A stretch of DNA of 64,000 bases, taken from positions 5,273,362 to 5,337,361 of the forward strand of contig JASKMD010000002.1 of the NCBI GenBank assembly GCA_030144725.1. Direction: 5' to 3'. Below the pieces are notes generated by a model that was not told the origin of the DNA, searched no databases, and saw nothing but the letters and a program-made list of their open reading frames with translations. This document shows, piece after piece, positions 1 to 14,657 of this stretch. The position numbers and the translations under genes were made by a program. Position 1 is the first letter of the stretch, and each line of letters opens with the position of its first letter. Source of the DNA: Haematococcus lacustris (Eukaryota; Chlorophyta; Chlorophyceae; Chlamydomonadales; Haematococcaceae).

Positions 1-3000
1 GGCAGCAGCGTCCAGGCCGTGAGCCGGGCCAGCCTTGCTGCTCCATGAGGGTGCTGGCTGGCAGGGAGCCCGGTGAGGCTGAGGCACTGCCACCCCTCAC
101 ACATCACACATCTCCCTTGCCCGACCCAGCCCCGCCTTGCCCCGCCTGCTCCCATCATCACCCCCGCCTGCCCCTCACCTGCTCCCCCCTCCCCCCTCCC
201 CTCCCTCCCCCCCTCACCTGGCCCTGCAGAAGCGTCCCGGCCGCGCCCCCCCCCCTGTTCCAGCCCGGGCTGCGTCACGCTGAGGCCTGGCAGCCCAACA
301 CCTGCACCCTGGCCCTGGCCGCCTCCCCTGCCTGGCAGCGCCTGCTGGCCTGTGCGGGGGACCAGCTGCTGGCGCACCTGCTGCTGCACGCGGCGCTGTT
401 CAGCCCCCTGGGCAACGCCAACTACCTGCAGCTGTCAGGCCGCGGTGTGGCAGAGGTGAGGGCAGCCACACTCCTCAGGGGGGGGGAGCAAGGTCGCGAG
501 GGGGTGGGGCGGAGGGGGTGGGGGCGGAGGGGGTGGGGGAGGAGAAAGGGTGGGGAAAGGGGGGGAGGGGGGCAAATGTGGATGGACAAGGAGAAGAGTG
601 CAGGGGTGCAGGGGTTAGGGTTGGTGAGGGCGAGACACGGGTTCGAGCTGGCTGGTTTGGGCTGACCCCTGCCCCTGACCCGCTGACCCCTTGCCCAGGT
701 GGCCCGAGCCCACAATGCCCGCCACACCCAGCTCAGGGGGCCGGGCCGCTATGCAGCGGAGGGGGCAGGGCCAGGGGCAGGGGGGGCGCCCCCCTCCGGG
801 CCCCCTGACCAGCCCCCTCCCGCCCCCCTCAACCCGCAAAAGGGCCGCCCCCCCAGCTGGCAGCGCCGCAAGGCCGCCCGGCAGCGTGCAGCGGCTGAGG
901 CCCAGGCAGCCAGCGCCGCGGTTATGGTGGCACAGGAGGAGGAAGGGGGGGAGGCGTGGGAGGGGGAGCTGCCGGTGACCCAGGTGGGTGAGCCGGGCAT
1001 CTGGCCTGATCAGGGCGGGGTAGCAGAGTACCAGTGGATACTGTACAATACTGTACTGGATATATATAGTTTACAAATCTACTTTATATGTCTTTATTAT
1101 TCTTTTATTACTTTACTGTACCAAATATATCACAGGTTACCTCTTTGAAGTGTGGTGGCAGCTAGTGCTGCTGCTGCGGTGTTGAGGGCCTGATGGCGGG
1201 GCAGGGCAGGGGTAGCAGTGGTGGCGCAGTGAGGAGTCAGGGCTGGTGCAGCCTCAGCCTCAGCCTCAGCCTCCACAGCAACGGTAAAGGTCCAGGAGGG
1301 GGGCTGAACGGCAAGGCAGGGTGGCGGCAGCCTGCTGGGGCGTGCTGGCAGGCAGTGGCAAGGAGCCTGAACCAGTCCCACAGAGGGCCTGAAAGGGAGC
1401 TGGGCAAGGAAGCAAGGGAGGCGGGCTGAGAGGACTGCTGGCTGCTGGCTGTGTCCTGCCCCATGCCCACTGCCGGTGACAGCCTGGGGGGAAGGGGGGC
1501 AGAAGGGAAGGCAGGTGGGAGGTATAGGGAAGAGGACAGTGTCCATGCCTGCCCCCATCAGTGACCCACCTGGGCTGGGCAGCGCCCTGGTGCAGCTGCA
1601 GGGCGCAGCGCTGGCCTCAGGGGCGCTGGCCGCTGGCTGCCCCCTGGCTGCAGGAGCTGTGCCGCAGCCCCCTGGCGCTCTGGGAGTGGCCCTCACCACC
1701 GCACCCCTCACCATCGCCCCCCCCGCCCCCTACCTTCTCACCCCTGCCACCCCTGGACCCCTCCTCGCCCCTGTCCCCTCGCCCGCCCCCCCCGCAGCTC
1801 CGCGCCTCTGGCAGCAGCTCAGGCCCAAGACGCCCTGCCCTGTCCCGCCCCCTCCCCCCCGCCCCCCATCCCCTTGCCACCACCAAGGCCTGCTGGGTGC
1901 CCCCCCGCCCACCCCCCCCAGCGCTGGCTGTGCCCCCACCCTCCCCCCCAGCAGCTGCCGCCCTGGTGAGCCTGACCCTGGCCCACCCCAGCCCTCAGCC
2001 ACCGCCACCAGCGCTGCCCAGGTCCGTGGCAGGGCTGGGGGGGCCGCCCCGACTGACCCTAGCCCCCCCCTCCCCCCCCGCCTGCCCCCCCCCCAGCCGC
2101 CTGCTGCTGCCCCGCAACCTGCTGCTGTACAGCGCCACCTTCAACAAGCGGCCGGGCCTGCCTGCCAGGCGTGAGTGCCAGGGGGGCTTGGGGAGGGGGG
2201 CTGCAGGGGTCAACGGGAGGGGGGGGGGGGGGCTGCAGGGGTCAGGGGGGGCAGGGCAGGGAGAGAGGTGGCATCATCCCCCCCCCACCCTCCTCTAACC
2301 CCCCCCCTGCCCCCCCTTGCCCCCCTCATGCCCTGTCCCTGCCCCTGACCTGCAGACCCCCTAAGGCGTCTGGCCTCACAGCCCCGGGGCAGTCACGCCC
2401 TCTTCCGCATCATCTTCAAAGACCCACTGCACCCCCTCCCCCCCGCCCCCACACCTGCTTTCCCGCCCCGCCCTGCTGCTGCCGCAGCCCGCACCACCTT
2501 GGCTGCTCGCCCCCCTCCCGCCCCCGACTTGCCCGGCCCCCCCCCCCGCCCCTGCCCCCCCCTGCCCCTCCCCCCTGCCCCCCCCTCCCCGCTGCCCCCC
2601 CTGCAGCGTGTGGCCCGGCCCCTGGCGGCAGCAGCGGCAGCAGCCTGTCAGGCCTGCAGGGGCCGGGCTGGCAGCGAGCCTTCTTCAGCCGGGCGGCAGC
2701 AGCTGACCTGGACCGCCCGCTGCAGCCCGGGGCAGCGCCGGGGGGGCGGGGCCCAGAGCCAGCCGCCAGGGCAGGGGCTGGAGGCCAAGCCCTGCCAGGA
2801 GCAGCAGCAGGGCCAGGGCTAGGGCCACTACAGGGCGCGAGGCATGGGTCGAGGCCAGGCCCCACGGGGGGGGGGGCAGGGTCAGGAGCGCCGATGGAGG
2901 GGCGGGGAGGCAGCAGGGGGGGTCAGGGAGGGAGGGGGGCCGGGGCAGCCGCGGGCCCCCCCGGGGATTCGCACACGGCCAGCCCCTGGTGTCAGCAGGG

Positions 3001-4076
3001 CTGGTGTCAGCAGGGGGGTGGGAGGGGGGGGGCATCCCAGGGGGCCGAGGGGGGCCAGCCGGGGGCGCCTGTCTGTCTGGTCGTGTGTCTGNNNNNNNNN
3101 NNNNNNNNNNNNNNNNNNNNNNNNNNNNNNNNNNNNNNNNNNNNNNNNNNNNNNNNNNNNNNNNNNNNNNNNNNNNNNNNNNNNNNNNNNNNNNNNNNNN
3201 NNNNNNNNNNNNNNNNNNNNNNNNNNNNNNNNNNNNNNNNNNNNNNNNNNNNNNNNNNNNNNNNNNNNNNNNNNNNNNNNNNNNNNNNNNNNNNNNNNNN
3301 NNNNNNNNNNNNNNNNNNNNNNNNNNNNNNNNNNNNNNNNNNNNNNNNNNNNNNNNNNNNNNNNNNNNNNNNNNNNNNNNNNNNNNNNNNNNNNNNNNNN
3401 NNNNNNNNNNNNNNNNNNNNNNNNNNNNNNNNNNNNNNNNNNNNNNNNNNNNNNNNNNNNNNNNNNNNNNNNNNNNNNNNNNNNNNNNNNNNNNNNNNNN
3501 NNNNNNNNNNNNNNNNNNNNNNNNNNNNNNNNNNNNNNNNNNNNNNNNNNNNNNNNNNNNNNNNNNNNNNNNNNNNNNNNNNNNNNNNNNNGCAACAGCA
3601 GCCCCCCATACCCAGCCTCCCCACCCCAGGCCCACGGCTGCGCCTCCCCCCCCCCCTCCCTCTCCCCCCCCCCTGCAGACTCAATGACTCACCACCGCCT
3701 GCCCTACAGGACACCCAGCCAGTGGGCGACCCCCTCCCCTCCCCCTCTCCTCTCCCCTGCCCTCCCCCCTCCCCTCCTCCACCCTGCCCCCCCTCACCCC
3801 CCTTCACCCCCACTGCCCCTGGCCCCCGCCCCCCACCCCCCACCCCCTGCACCCCCTGCCTGGGCCCCCCCACCAGGCTCCTGGCAGCAGCGCTGCAGCC
3901 CGCCAGCGCCCTGCCCCCGCAGCCCACCTCCCCCCCCCCCCCGCCCTTCCCCCTACACGCTGCACGGGGCTGCGGGGGGTCTGCCCAGGGCGCTGCATCG
4001 ACCCTGACCAGGCCCCCTCACCCGCTGCCTCCGCCTGGCCGCCTCAGACGCCTCTGGTACCGCCAGCACCGCCAGC

Positions 4077-4109
<33 letters not shown>

Positions 4110-6235
4110 GGGGGGTCAGCAGCCGGCGGCGGCCTGCTGAACCCTGCCAGGTGCCTACCTCGGCCCCTGACCTGCCTGCTGCCCCCCCCCCTGACTCAGC
4201 CCAGCCAATGGAACACAGCTCCCAGCACACCCACATGGACCAGGGGGCCAGAGGGCAGGGCCAGGCGGCTGCCCCCCCCGCCCCCCCTGCCCCCCCTGTC
4301 CCCCCCGCCCCCCCCGCCTCCTCCCTGTACCTGCGCCTGGTGGACGACCTGCTGTTCGTGAGCACCAGCCTGCCCGCAGCGCACGCCCTGGTGCAGCGCC
4401 TGGGTCAGGGCTTCCCCTCGTGAGTGCGGGCAGGGGGGAGGGAAAGTTAAGGGAAGGGGGAGGGAGGGGAGAGGGGAGGGGCAAGGAAGAAGGGAGATGC
4501 CTCATGTACCTCATGTTCCAGTCAGCTGCCCCCCCTGACCCCTACTGGCCCCCCCCCCCTGTCTGGCTCTGCCTTGTTGTTCCTGCCGGGTGCAGACACG
4601 GCTGCAGCTGCAACCCAGGCAAGACGCAGACCAACTTCACCCTGACAGCGCCAACAGGGGGCCTCAGGGGGGGGCCAGCGCACCCTGCCCCTGCCCCCGG
4701 CCCCCCGGCCCCCCCGCACCCTGCTGCTGCCGCCCCCCCGCACCCGCCCTCTGATGGGGCGACCAACACAGCTGGGCCAGGGGCGGGTGGGGCAAGCCAG
4801 CCTCACCTGCAGGCGCAGCAGCAGGAGGGGCAGCAGGGGCAGCCCACGCAGGGCCCCCCCCCCTGCCGCCCCCTACAGTCGGCCCCTGTGGCGAGATGGC
4901 CAGGGCAACCCCTTCATCAGGTCAGCCGGCGGGAGAGGGGGGGGGCGGGCGGCAGGTTTTTGAGGGGGCGGCCAGGGGGACGAGGGGGGCAAGGGGGGCA
5001 GGGGTACGAAGGGGACGAGGGGGGCAAGGGGGGCAGGGAGATACTGTTTGCGATGGTGGTGGTGAGGGTGAGGGTGAGGTTTGTAGTCAGTGTCTGGCGG
5101 CTGAGGTTGCAGGTGGTGCGGCCTGCTGCTGAACGCCAAGAGCCTTGAGGTGCAGGCCGACTACACGCGCTATGTGGGCGCCCACCTGGCCACCAGCCTC
5201 ACAGTGCCCTTGACGGCCAGGCCAGGTGGGGGGGAGGGGGGGCGGCAGGGGTCAGGGAGCAGGGAGCTGGCAAGACTGGGGGGCTGCTGCCTGGCTGCAG
5301 GGAGGCAGCTGGCTCAGCGGCTGGCGCAGTCACTGCGGCCCAAGTGCCACCCGCTGCTGATCAACACAGCCCTCAACTCCCACCACACCGCCTGCCTCAA
5401 CGTGTACCAGGTGGGGGGCAGGGGAGGCAGGGGGCAGGGGGTGCGGGGGGCAGAGCAGGGCAGGGCAAGGCAGGGGCCCGGTGAGCTGTGTGCGCAGTTT
5501 CTGAAGTGCTGCTGGAAGCCTTTGGCCATGATGGTGTCTGCCATTACTGCGGTGCCTGCCATTGCTTGCAGCGCAGGCGTTTTTGGTGTCGGCGATGAAG
5601 TTGCATGGCTACTGGTCGTCTGTGACGCGGCGAGCTCGGGGCGCTGGAGTGGGGCGGGCGCTGCTGCGTCACGCGGCCAAGCCGCAAGGTTACCGGAGCT
5701 CCGCCTCAACCGCAGCGCCCGGGGCTGCCCACCGGCCTGCCGGTAAGGCCGCGAGGTTCCGGGTCGCGCGGCGATCCCAGCAGTCGGAGGGGAGGGAACC
5801 GTCGGCGCCGGGGCAGCGTCTCATCCTGTCGGCCATCCACAACGCGGTGGATTACATGTCCCGCTTGGCTCGTAGTCGTGCGGCAGCCGTGGTGCGCGCT
5901 CACCCGGAACAATTGGCGGGGCTTGCGGACCGCCCGCTGCCGCACGCCGTCGTGCGCTGGCTGGGCATCACGGCGTTTGAGCGAGTGCTTTCCCGCAAGC
6001 AAACCGGCTTTGGCGAAGTGCTACAGGTGTGTGCCAAGGCGCAGCGCGGGGCAGGCAGTAACACCAGGCACCTCCGCAACGGTCTTAACAGCAATCGCCC
6101 TTGTGTTGCGCTCCTCGCGCGCTGCAGCATTTACGCGAGGAGCTGCAGAGACCAGCTGCACGCCAGTGGCGGCACCGCCTTGCCGGAGTGGTTTCGCCAG
6201 AGCGCTCGTCGGCCTTCGACGGCATCATCTTCTAG
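1..6235 (+). CDS. TERT: Telomerase reverse transcriptase (5' partial, contains assembly gap)
   Basis: Catalytic subunit of telomerase, which copies the telomerase RNA template onto chromosome ends in the nucleus. Visible blocks in order: a TEN/GQ-like segment in the exon ending at 458 (GDQLLAHLLLHAALF, NYLQLSGRG); an exon 699-983; a CP-like motif (PRNLLLYSATFNKRPGLPA) ending near 2170; catalytic motif C, YLRLVDDLLFVS at 4328-4363, with the Asp pair typical of TERT; motif D (GCSCNPGKTQTNF) from 4596; motif E (WCGLLLNAKSLEVQADY) in exon 5113-5225; then C-terminal extension exons 5301-5410 (LRPKCHPLLINTALNSH), 5577-6026 and 6128-6235, ending LREELQRPAARQW...GIIF and TAG. The order and spacing match human and plant TERT. 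Motifs T, 1, 2 and A were not located and may lie in the 500-N gap; motif B' is uncertain (a GSAQGAASTL stretch near 3970). Long Pro/Gly/Ala-rich linkers make exon limits between 1000 and 4300 unreliable. The identity is firm because motifs C, D, E and the C-terminal extension agree. Confidence 0.9.
3092..3591. other. Assembly gap of exactly 500 N
   Basis: A run of exactly 500 unknown bases lies inside the TERT gene, in an extremely G/C-homopolymeric stretch. The round length suggests a default scaffold gap, so the true size is unknown. Continuous reading frames through it are artefacts. Confidence 0.99.
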
Positions 6236-6274
6236 TTCTACCGCAGCCGCTGGAGGCCGTTTGCCGCAGCATGC

Positions 6275-6386
6275 CCAGGCACAGACACCGTCAGAACAGG
6301 TTACATAGATCAAAGCTGTTGGACAACTCCCACCACAACAACTTTCATACTTGAAGAGAACCAGGCACAGACACCGTCAGAACAGG
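6275..6386. repeat. 26-bp direct repeat downstream of TERT
   Basis: Two identical 26-bp copies beginning CCAGGCACAGACACCGTC lie at 6275-6300 and 6361-6386, 86 bp apart, in the presumed TERT 3' untranslated region just after the TAG at 6233-6235. No coding potential is evident between them. Confidence 0.85.
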
Positions 6387-6554
6387 TGCCTCTACTGCCT
6401 GATATAGCAGCAACTCACACATATTAGACCCGGTGGTCCGGACCGCTGGACCGGTGCGTGATCCTAAGCATGCACTATTTCCAACAGCAGGCAGATTAGG
6501 TCGTCTTCCTGCTATTTCTGCTTGTTTTTGCGCAGCAGCCTTGTGAACAGGGTG

Positions 6555-6664
6555 CGGTTGAGTATACAGCACAACAAAACTTATTCAACACGGAACAACA
6601 TGTTGGGCTGCGGGTAATCTCACTCAGCTACTACAAACATGTATCGGTTGAGTATACAGCACAA
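6555..6664. repeat. 20-bp direct repeat downstream of TERT
   Basis: The 20-mer CGGTTGAGTATACAGCACAA occurs at 6555-6574 and 6645-6664, offset 90 bp. The spacing is close to that of the 26-bp pair just upstream, so this 400-bp stretch may be a decayed tandem array of about 86-90 bp units. I see no other feature between 6387 and 6690. Confidence 0.8.
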
Positions 6665-6690
6665 GCCCGTGGCAGGCACGAGTCACCTTG

Positions 6691-6837
6691 TCAGCGACTT
6701 GCAGCCTCTCCTGAAGCCTTCCTTTTGCGCTCTGCCTCGGTCAAGTCAGGTTGGGCTGCCTCGTCGCGGTCGAAGTCGGGGTCCTCCGGCACTGCTCTAG
6801 GCCCACCCACACCGGTTCGTCTCTTCTTCCTCGCCAT
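6691..6837 (-). CDS. Possible 48-aa basic protein, unrecognised
   Basis: A short reading frame on the minus strand starts MARKKRRTGVGGPRAVPED and ends KRKASGEAASR. It is rich in Lys, Arg, Glu and Asp, compositionally unlike the Pro/Gly shadow frames elsewhere. It lies between the TERT 3' end and the divergent PLAT gene start at 6973, so it could share that promoter region or be an exon of an element I do not recognise. No ribosome or splice signal decides the start. I do not recognise a family; it could be chance. Confidence 0.2.
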   Translation of the reverse strand: MARKKRRTGVGGPRAVPEDPDFDRDEAAQPDLTEAERKRKASGEAASR

Positions 6838-6972
6838 AAACAATAGAAACGCGAGGCAGCTACATGTACTAGGGATTTTCGTGTTGTGTGTGATAAAATG
6901 TGTGTGTCTACACATGCTTCCATGCTTAGATAGCTGCAATAGGATGAGAGCAACATCGCAGGTTGCGAAGTG

Positions 6973-9900
6973 ATGCTGGGCAGCGGTGCATACACGAACC
7001 CCAGGCCTCCCGTGACTCCGCCAGCTCATGCCGTGCGCCCACCTCTACGCACCTTTCGCGATGCGACTTGCAGAGCACGGCGAGAGAGGCACAGCGCGAG
7101 TGTGCCATCCCCGCAATTTGTTTCGGTGCATCCCACCAGCTTGATGCAATCACCGCGGTCAGCTGGGCTAGAGGTACGCAAGCACGATACGTACTAACAC
7201 GACTCACCATGACGCAAACCCTAACCGGGCTGACACCGTCGCCTGGGCCAACATGGGTTGCCTGGGAATCCCTGCAGCCCTACCAGCCCTGCAGCCGCAG
7301 TGCAAAGTCACTCTGGCTGCTATTGGCATCCCACAGCCACTGCCTAGGTGCCTAGTTCGACTCCTGGAGGGGAAAGGGAAGAAGAGAAGCAGGGATGGAG
7401 GAAGGAGGAAGGAGGGGGGAGGGCCGGGTGCCTCCAGCTGCCCCCCCACCACTGTCCCCTGGCGGTCCTGCCCTGCAGGTCCTGGATGACGGGCCTCAGG
7501 GGCAGAGTGCAGTGGGAGCCGGGGGGGCGGGGGCTGCGCTGACGCTGTACTGCTGCCGCTTCACCACGGGCCAGGGGCGCGGCTCCGGGCTGTCTGACCC
7601 CTGCAGCGCCGTCAACCTGTGCCTGATTGGCGCTGACGGCCGCGCCGTGCTGCACCGCCTACAGCCCTACAGCCAGCAGGAGGCCGGGGCCGGGCAGCAG
7701 GTGAGGAAGACGGGCTCCCTGCCCTTCCCTCTCCCCCCTTGATCCAGCAGGGTACTATGGACAGGAGGGTGGCAGCGGAAGGGGGGGGGGCAGCAGGGGG
7801 AGGGTGGCAGCGGGGGGGGGGGGGGCATCAGGGGGAGGGTGGCAGCAGCAGGGGGAGTGGCAGCAGGGGGAGGGTGGCAGCAGCAGGGGGAGGGCAGCAG
7901 CAGTGTGTGGGGGTTAAGTGGGACCTCATGGCTGCTGTGCTGCTGCAGGGCCAGCTAACTGCCTGCCCACCCTCCTGCCTGAGGCCTGCCCCCCTCACCC
8001 TGAACCAGCAGGCCAGCTGCTCACCCCCCCGCCGCTGCCTTGGCATGCAGATCAGCCAAGGCGCCTCCCCTCAGCCTCAAGGCCTGGGCGTGGACTTCAC
8101 ATCCAGCTGGGGCCCCCCCCCCTGCCTCCCCCCCTGACCCTGGCACCAGGTGCGGCCCCCCCCACCTTCCCTCCCCCCACCTCCCCTCCCGCGACCCCTG
8201 GTCCAGCAGCAGCCCAGGGAGCGGCTCTGCCTCCCTGAGGCCTCAGGGTCCAGGGGGGGAGCAGCAGGGGGGGGGGGGCAGCAGGGGGGGGGGGGCCAGA
8301 GGCCAGGGCCCGGCCCCGCAGGTGGTCAGGCCTCCAACCCTGGAGCTGTGCCCTGCAGCCCTGGTGCTGTGCGGCGCCGCTTTGAAACCGGAGCGGTGGA
8401 CGAGGTCAGCTTCCTGGCACCTGACCTGGGCCCGCTGGCAGCGCTGCTGGTGAGGCCAGGCGGGCAGCAAGGCGAGGGTGCAACATGACAGGCCAGTACA
8501 GACAGCCCAGGTCCCCCCCCACCAGCCTCCCCACGCCACCCCCCCTTGGTCACACTCCATGGCTGGGTAGTGCCAGGCAGGCAGGCAGGGCAGGTGTGCA
8601 TGCTGCAGCCCTCACCCCCCCGCGCCCCCCCCCCTGGCCCGTTGAGCCCAGCCCGCCCTTTCGCCTGCTGTTGCATTGCAGGTTGGTCCTGAGAGCGGCA
8701 GCTGGGCGCTGCAGGAGCTGCAGGTGGCTGCCTCGCCCTCAGGCCTCAATGCCAGGTCAGCCCCCTGGGGCTAAGGGGGGCAGGGGGGTTAGGGGGGCAG
8801 GGGGGGAGGGGAGAGGGAGAGGGAGTAGGGTAGGGTAGGGGTGTGAGGGGAATAGCAGTGGCGGGGAGGGGAGCCTGGGGGGTTCCTAGGCTGTGAGTGA
8901 GGTGTGACTGCGCTGCCGCAGGTTTGTGTGCCAGCGGCTTCTGGGCAGTGAGGCGGGTCAGGGGGCGGCCTACCTCACCCCAGTGCCCGCAGGGGCCGTG
9001 GTGTACGGCTCAGGAGGCAGCGCCCGCACGCTGTCACAGGTCAGGGGGGGCGGGCAAGGCAGGGCGGGGAGGGGCAGGGCCGGGAGGGGGTGTGGGAGGG
9101 CAGAGGCTGCTTGGGGGGAGGCAGGAGGGGGCAGAGGCATAGGAGGGGCAGGGGGGGGAAGCCAAGGAGTTGAGAAAGTCAGGTGGGTTGTGGGGGAAGT
9201 GTGGCGCGGCATTGGCCTCCACCAGCAGCAGTGCCTGGGCCCCTGGTGGTCTGGTCAGGCGGAGCTGGAGCCAACAGCCAGCCCTGAGGCCAGGCACAAC
9301 CCAGTGGAGCAGGGTGGCCCCCTAGCCGCTAGCCCTGCACACCCACTCTCACACCCCACCCTGCCGCCCCTCACCCCTTGCTCTCATGCCCCACCTTCAC
9401 CACGGCCTTTGCCGTCATCAGCAGCACCATGCACCAGGTGGGGGGGGCAGAGGGGAAGGAGGAGCAGCAGCCAAAGCTGCAAGGGAAGGCACAGCTGCTG
9501 CAAGGCAAAGCTGGTGGGAAGGCATCACCATCACTGCCATCACGTGGCTCTCGTGCCGCCCCCCCCCCCCTCTTGCCTGCTGTGCGCAGGCTCAGGCCAG
9601 CAGCTTGCGCGCCACAGGCCTATCCGCCTACCAGCAGCTGAAGGCGCAGCTGCTGACCGCCACCGCCCTGCTGACCCTGGGCGGTGCTGCGCTGTCTGGC
9701 CTGCTGGCCGGGCGGGATGCGGCGCTGCCCTTTGCACTGGGCGGGCTGGCTGGGTGTGTGTACCAGTGGCTGCTGCAGCAGGGGGTGGAGGGCCTGGTGG
9801 GGGGCGGGGACACGTTTGTGGTCAGCAGGGGGGGAGGTGGCACGGAGGGGGGGCAGGGGCTGCACTGGTCGCCCGCCCTCCAAACCCAGTCAGTGCTCGA

Positions 9901-10787
9901 CCAAAGTGCCAGCCGGGTTGAAGAAGTAGGCGGTGCTGCCTCCCCCTGCCAGGGCAATGAGCCCCACCTGGAGACAGGCCAGACAGGGCTGCTGGCGGGG
10001 GAGGGCGGGGCGAGTGTACAGCAGCAGCAGCAGCAGCAGCCAGGGTGGGGGGCTCAGTGGAGGGGCGGGGGGGTCCTGCAGCGGGTGGCGTCCAGCCCAG
10101 GGCTGCGTGTGGGGCTGGTGGCCGGCCTGGGCCTGGCTGCAGCCTCGCTGCTGGGGGGGGGCGGGGGGAGAGTCAGGTGCGTGTGGCCAGGGGCAGGGGC
10201 AGGGGCAGCGGTGCAGCAGCAGGCCGGGGTGCAGGCCAGGGCAGGGCCTGGGGTTAGGGGGGCAGGCAGGAGGCTTAGCAGCCAGCTGGTGTGTGGCCTA
10301 AACAGGTGTGGCTGATCTGGCAGACGTGGCAGGTGCAGGTGGTGGGGGGGCGGCCTGTGGCACTGTCAGGCAGATGCACAGGTTTGGCAGGTCAGGGGGG
10401 GTGACAGGGCCCAGTGGTTAAGCTGTGAACACCGTAAGGATTTTGCATGGTTGCAGGCGGCTTGAGCGAGGAGCATGGGATGGTGTGGCATCTTGTGCAG
10501 CCAAGTCGGGGGCAGGTGCAGCAGCTGGCCCTTGGGGCGCTGGGTTTCATGATGGTGAGTGACAGGCCCCTCCAGCTATAGCTTGCTCCACACCCCTGGC
10601 ATGGTCCACACCACTGACCCAGTGCATGGCACAGGTCGGCTTGCGCAAGTGATGCCTGGCCAGCCTGCAATCCCCACCATGCCCGCAGTACAAAGTCGCC
10701 CTGGTGGCAGTCACTGTGTCCTCCATTTCTGACCAAGGCACTCAAGAGCCTTCATCAGCGATCAGTGATGACGGAGGCTTGTCGTGA
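6973..10787 (+). CDS. PLAT/LH2-like domain protein with C-terminal membrane segments, probably plastid
   Basis: Exon 1 (6973-7173) starts MLGSGAYTNPRPPVTPPAH and is rich in Arg, Ser, Thr and Ala with few acids, like a plastid transit peptide. Exon 2 (7479-7700) has LYCCRFTTGQGRGSGLSDP and VNLCLIGADG, and the next exons have RRFETGAVDEVSFLAPDLG (ending 8449), GPESGSWALQELQV (8682-8755) and RFVCQRLL (8922-9039). These alternating strands resemble a PLAT/LH2 beta-sandwich. From 9591 the protein has two hydrophobic stretches (LLTATALLTLGGAALSGLLA and LPFALGGLAGCVYQWLLQ), a low-complexity loop, then a further membrane-like end, LALGALGFMMYKVALVAVTV, encoded by exons ending 10554 and starting 10689. 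The combination recalls a plant plastid family (DUF7755-type, from memory). Biochemical role unknown. Exon limits at 7949-8449 and 9900-10456 are not resolved. TGTAA signals follow the stop. Confidence 0.6.
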
Positions 10788-10971
10788 CCAGCTGCTTCGG
10801 TGCCACTCAGAGTCACGGTACTGTTTTGAGGCAACTTCCCATCTCACTGTCCCGATTTCGAACCGGTAATCGTGACCGTATCACCGCAGGCTGCTCGGCC
10901 CACCCTTTCCCATCTCGTGGCACGTCGTATCAAGTGCGGGAACATGTTCACATGCGCTCACGGCGTAGACT

Positions 10972-10984
10972 TGTAATGATGTAA
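10972..10984 (+). terminator. Paired TGTAA polyadenylation signals
   Basis: TGTAA, the usual polyadenylation signal of chlorophycean algae, occurs at 10972-10976 and again at 10980-10984, about 190 bp after the stop of the PLAT-like gene. Its 3' end is therefore expected near 11000. The rest of 10788-11242 shows no gene. Confidence 0.5.
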
Positions 10985-11242
10985 CGTCCTTTGTAGACAA
11001 GTGCCCGTTCCCCCACATCAGTGCAAGTTGTGCAAGTGCACGCCTCGAAACGACCGAATATCATAGTGGCAAAAGTGAGGACGCGACAGTTGCTTTCACA
11101 GCTATCTTGCCAAGGTCTAACGCAAGCGCAGACAAGCAGTAAGACTAAGCGCCGTGTAAATCTTGTCGTGCTGTACTGTCGGCTCCCTTGCTTGCGTGCA
11201 ACACCAAGAACATTGGAAGACCTGCTTTGTGACTAAACGACG

Positions 11243-13705
<2,463 letters not shown>

Positions 13706-14010
13706 GGGCTGACAGCGTTGCACCTTGGATTGGTTCAAAGGGCAGCATTTGCGCCTACAGTGTCACTTCAAGATCAAGATCTGTCTGCATCAATTCATGC
13801 AGAGCATCTGCACAAGGACGTGGCTACCTATCATTGATTTCTTAGGGCTTGCAGCCATGTTTGCCTCTATGTAGATACTTGCTGCTAATCAATGGTGTGG
13901 AGGGGCTGAGCTCCTGCTGCATCTTTGTTAATTGGCTTACACCTGCTGAGCTTGGGCTGACCGTATGCTGTGGAAGGCTGTGGAAGGTTTTCACGTGGAA
14001 ACCCTGATTA

Positions 14011-14015
14011 TGTAA
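14011..14015 (+). terminator. TGTAA polyadenylation signal of the mutase gene
   Basis: TGTAA lies about 305 bp after the UGM stop in otherwise gene-free sequence, a plausible algal poly(A) signal. Confidence 0.4.
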
Positions 14016-14109
14016 GATACGCCTGAGCCCGTCCTGCCAGTCACGACATGAAACGAAACAAGAGTGCTGCTGAGCCCAAATAGGGAAAGCGAGGGCGGCT
14101 TCACGCGAT

Positions 14110-14440
14110 GACTAAGTGGGGTGGATGGAAAGGATAGGCGGCTTGCACCGCTCAAACCGTCAACCGGTAGACTGTTAGGCCGCCCTCCCCATCTAGGGGT
14201 TCGGGACTTGCTCTAACGCACTTCAAAGCAAGGTGCACAAACAAAGGTGCACATGGGCTCAAAATGAAGTCATGCAAATTCTCATTATTGTTCTGGAACG
14301 ACATGCCAAATCCCGGCTGCTCCCCGATGGGACTCGTGGCAGTGCACTCAATGATGAATTGCATTGCGTCATCCACTACCCCTCTGTGCATCTTGTGCAT
14401 GTGCGATCACAATCCTTTGCAATTGGTTGTAGTCCAGGTA
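14110..14440 (-). repeat. Dispersed repeat, copy 1 (uninterrupted)
   Basis: Read on the minus strand, this segment is clearly related to 31830-32080 on the plus strand. Shared blocks include GAGTGCACTGCCACGAGT / GTGCACTGCCACGAGTT, TTGCATGACTTCATTTTGAG, CACCTTGCTTTGAAGTGCG and CCCGAACCCCTAGA, with cognate GGGAGGGCGGCC and GGTTGACGG parts. No conserved reading frame or family is recognised. It separates the UGM gene from the LHCI gene, so it may contribute to the LHCI promoter. This copy lacks the insertion carried by the plus-strand copy. Confidence 0.75.
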
Positions 14441-14657
14441 TGCATTGAGTAAGGAAGGCAGCCTGTGGGGGCGAAGGAGTGAGTAACAGAATCCGGGGCT
14501 AGCTAGCTTTCCGAGCCACGGTAACTGCACCCACAGGCAAACAAGTTGTTTCATGTTGTATTTTTGCCTGAATATCACTCCGCTCACTCCGATCTTTGAT
14601 CGTCCCCAATCCCCAAGCCACGACCTGTAGCCCGTACCGTTGTAAGCAGCATTCAAG

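Noticed and set aside
2171..4423. 750-codon plus-strand frame through TERT
   Set aside because: It runs through the N gap and Pro/Gly homopolymer introns; only the part with motif C is coding.
8926..9921. 331-codon plus-strand frame
   Set aside because: It joins a true exon (8922-9039) to intron sequence in a frame that is not maintained in the next exon.
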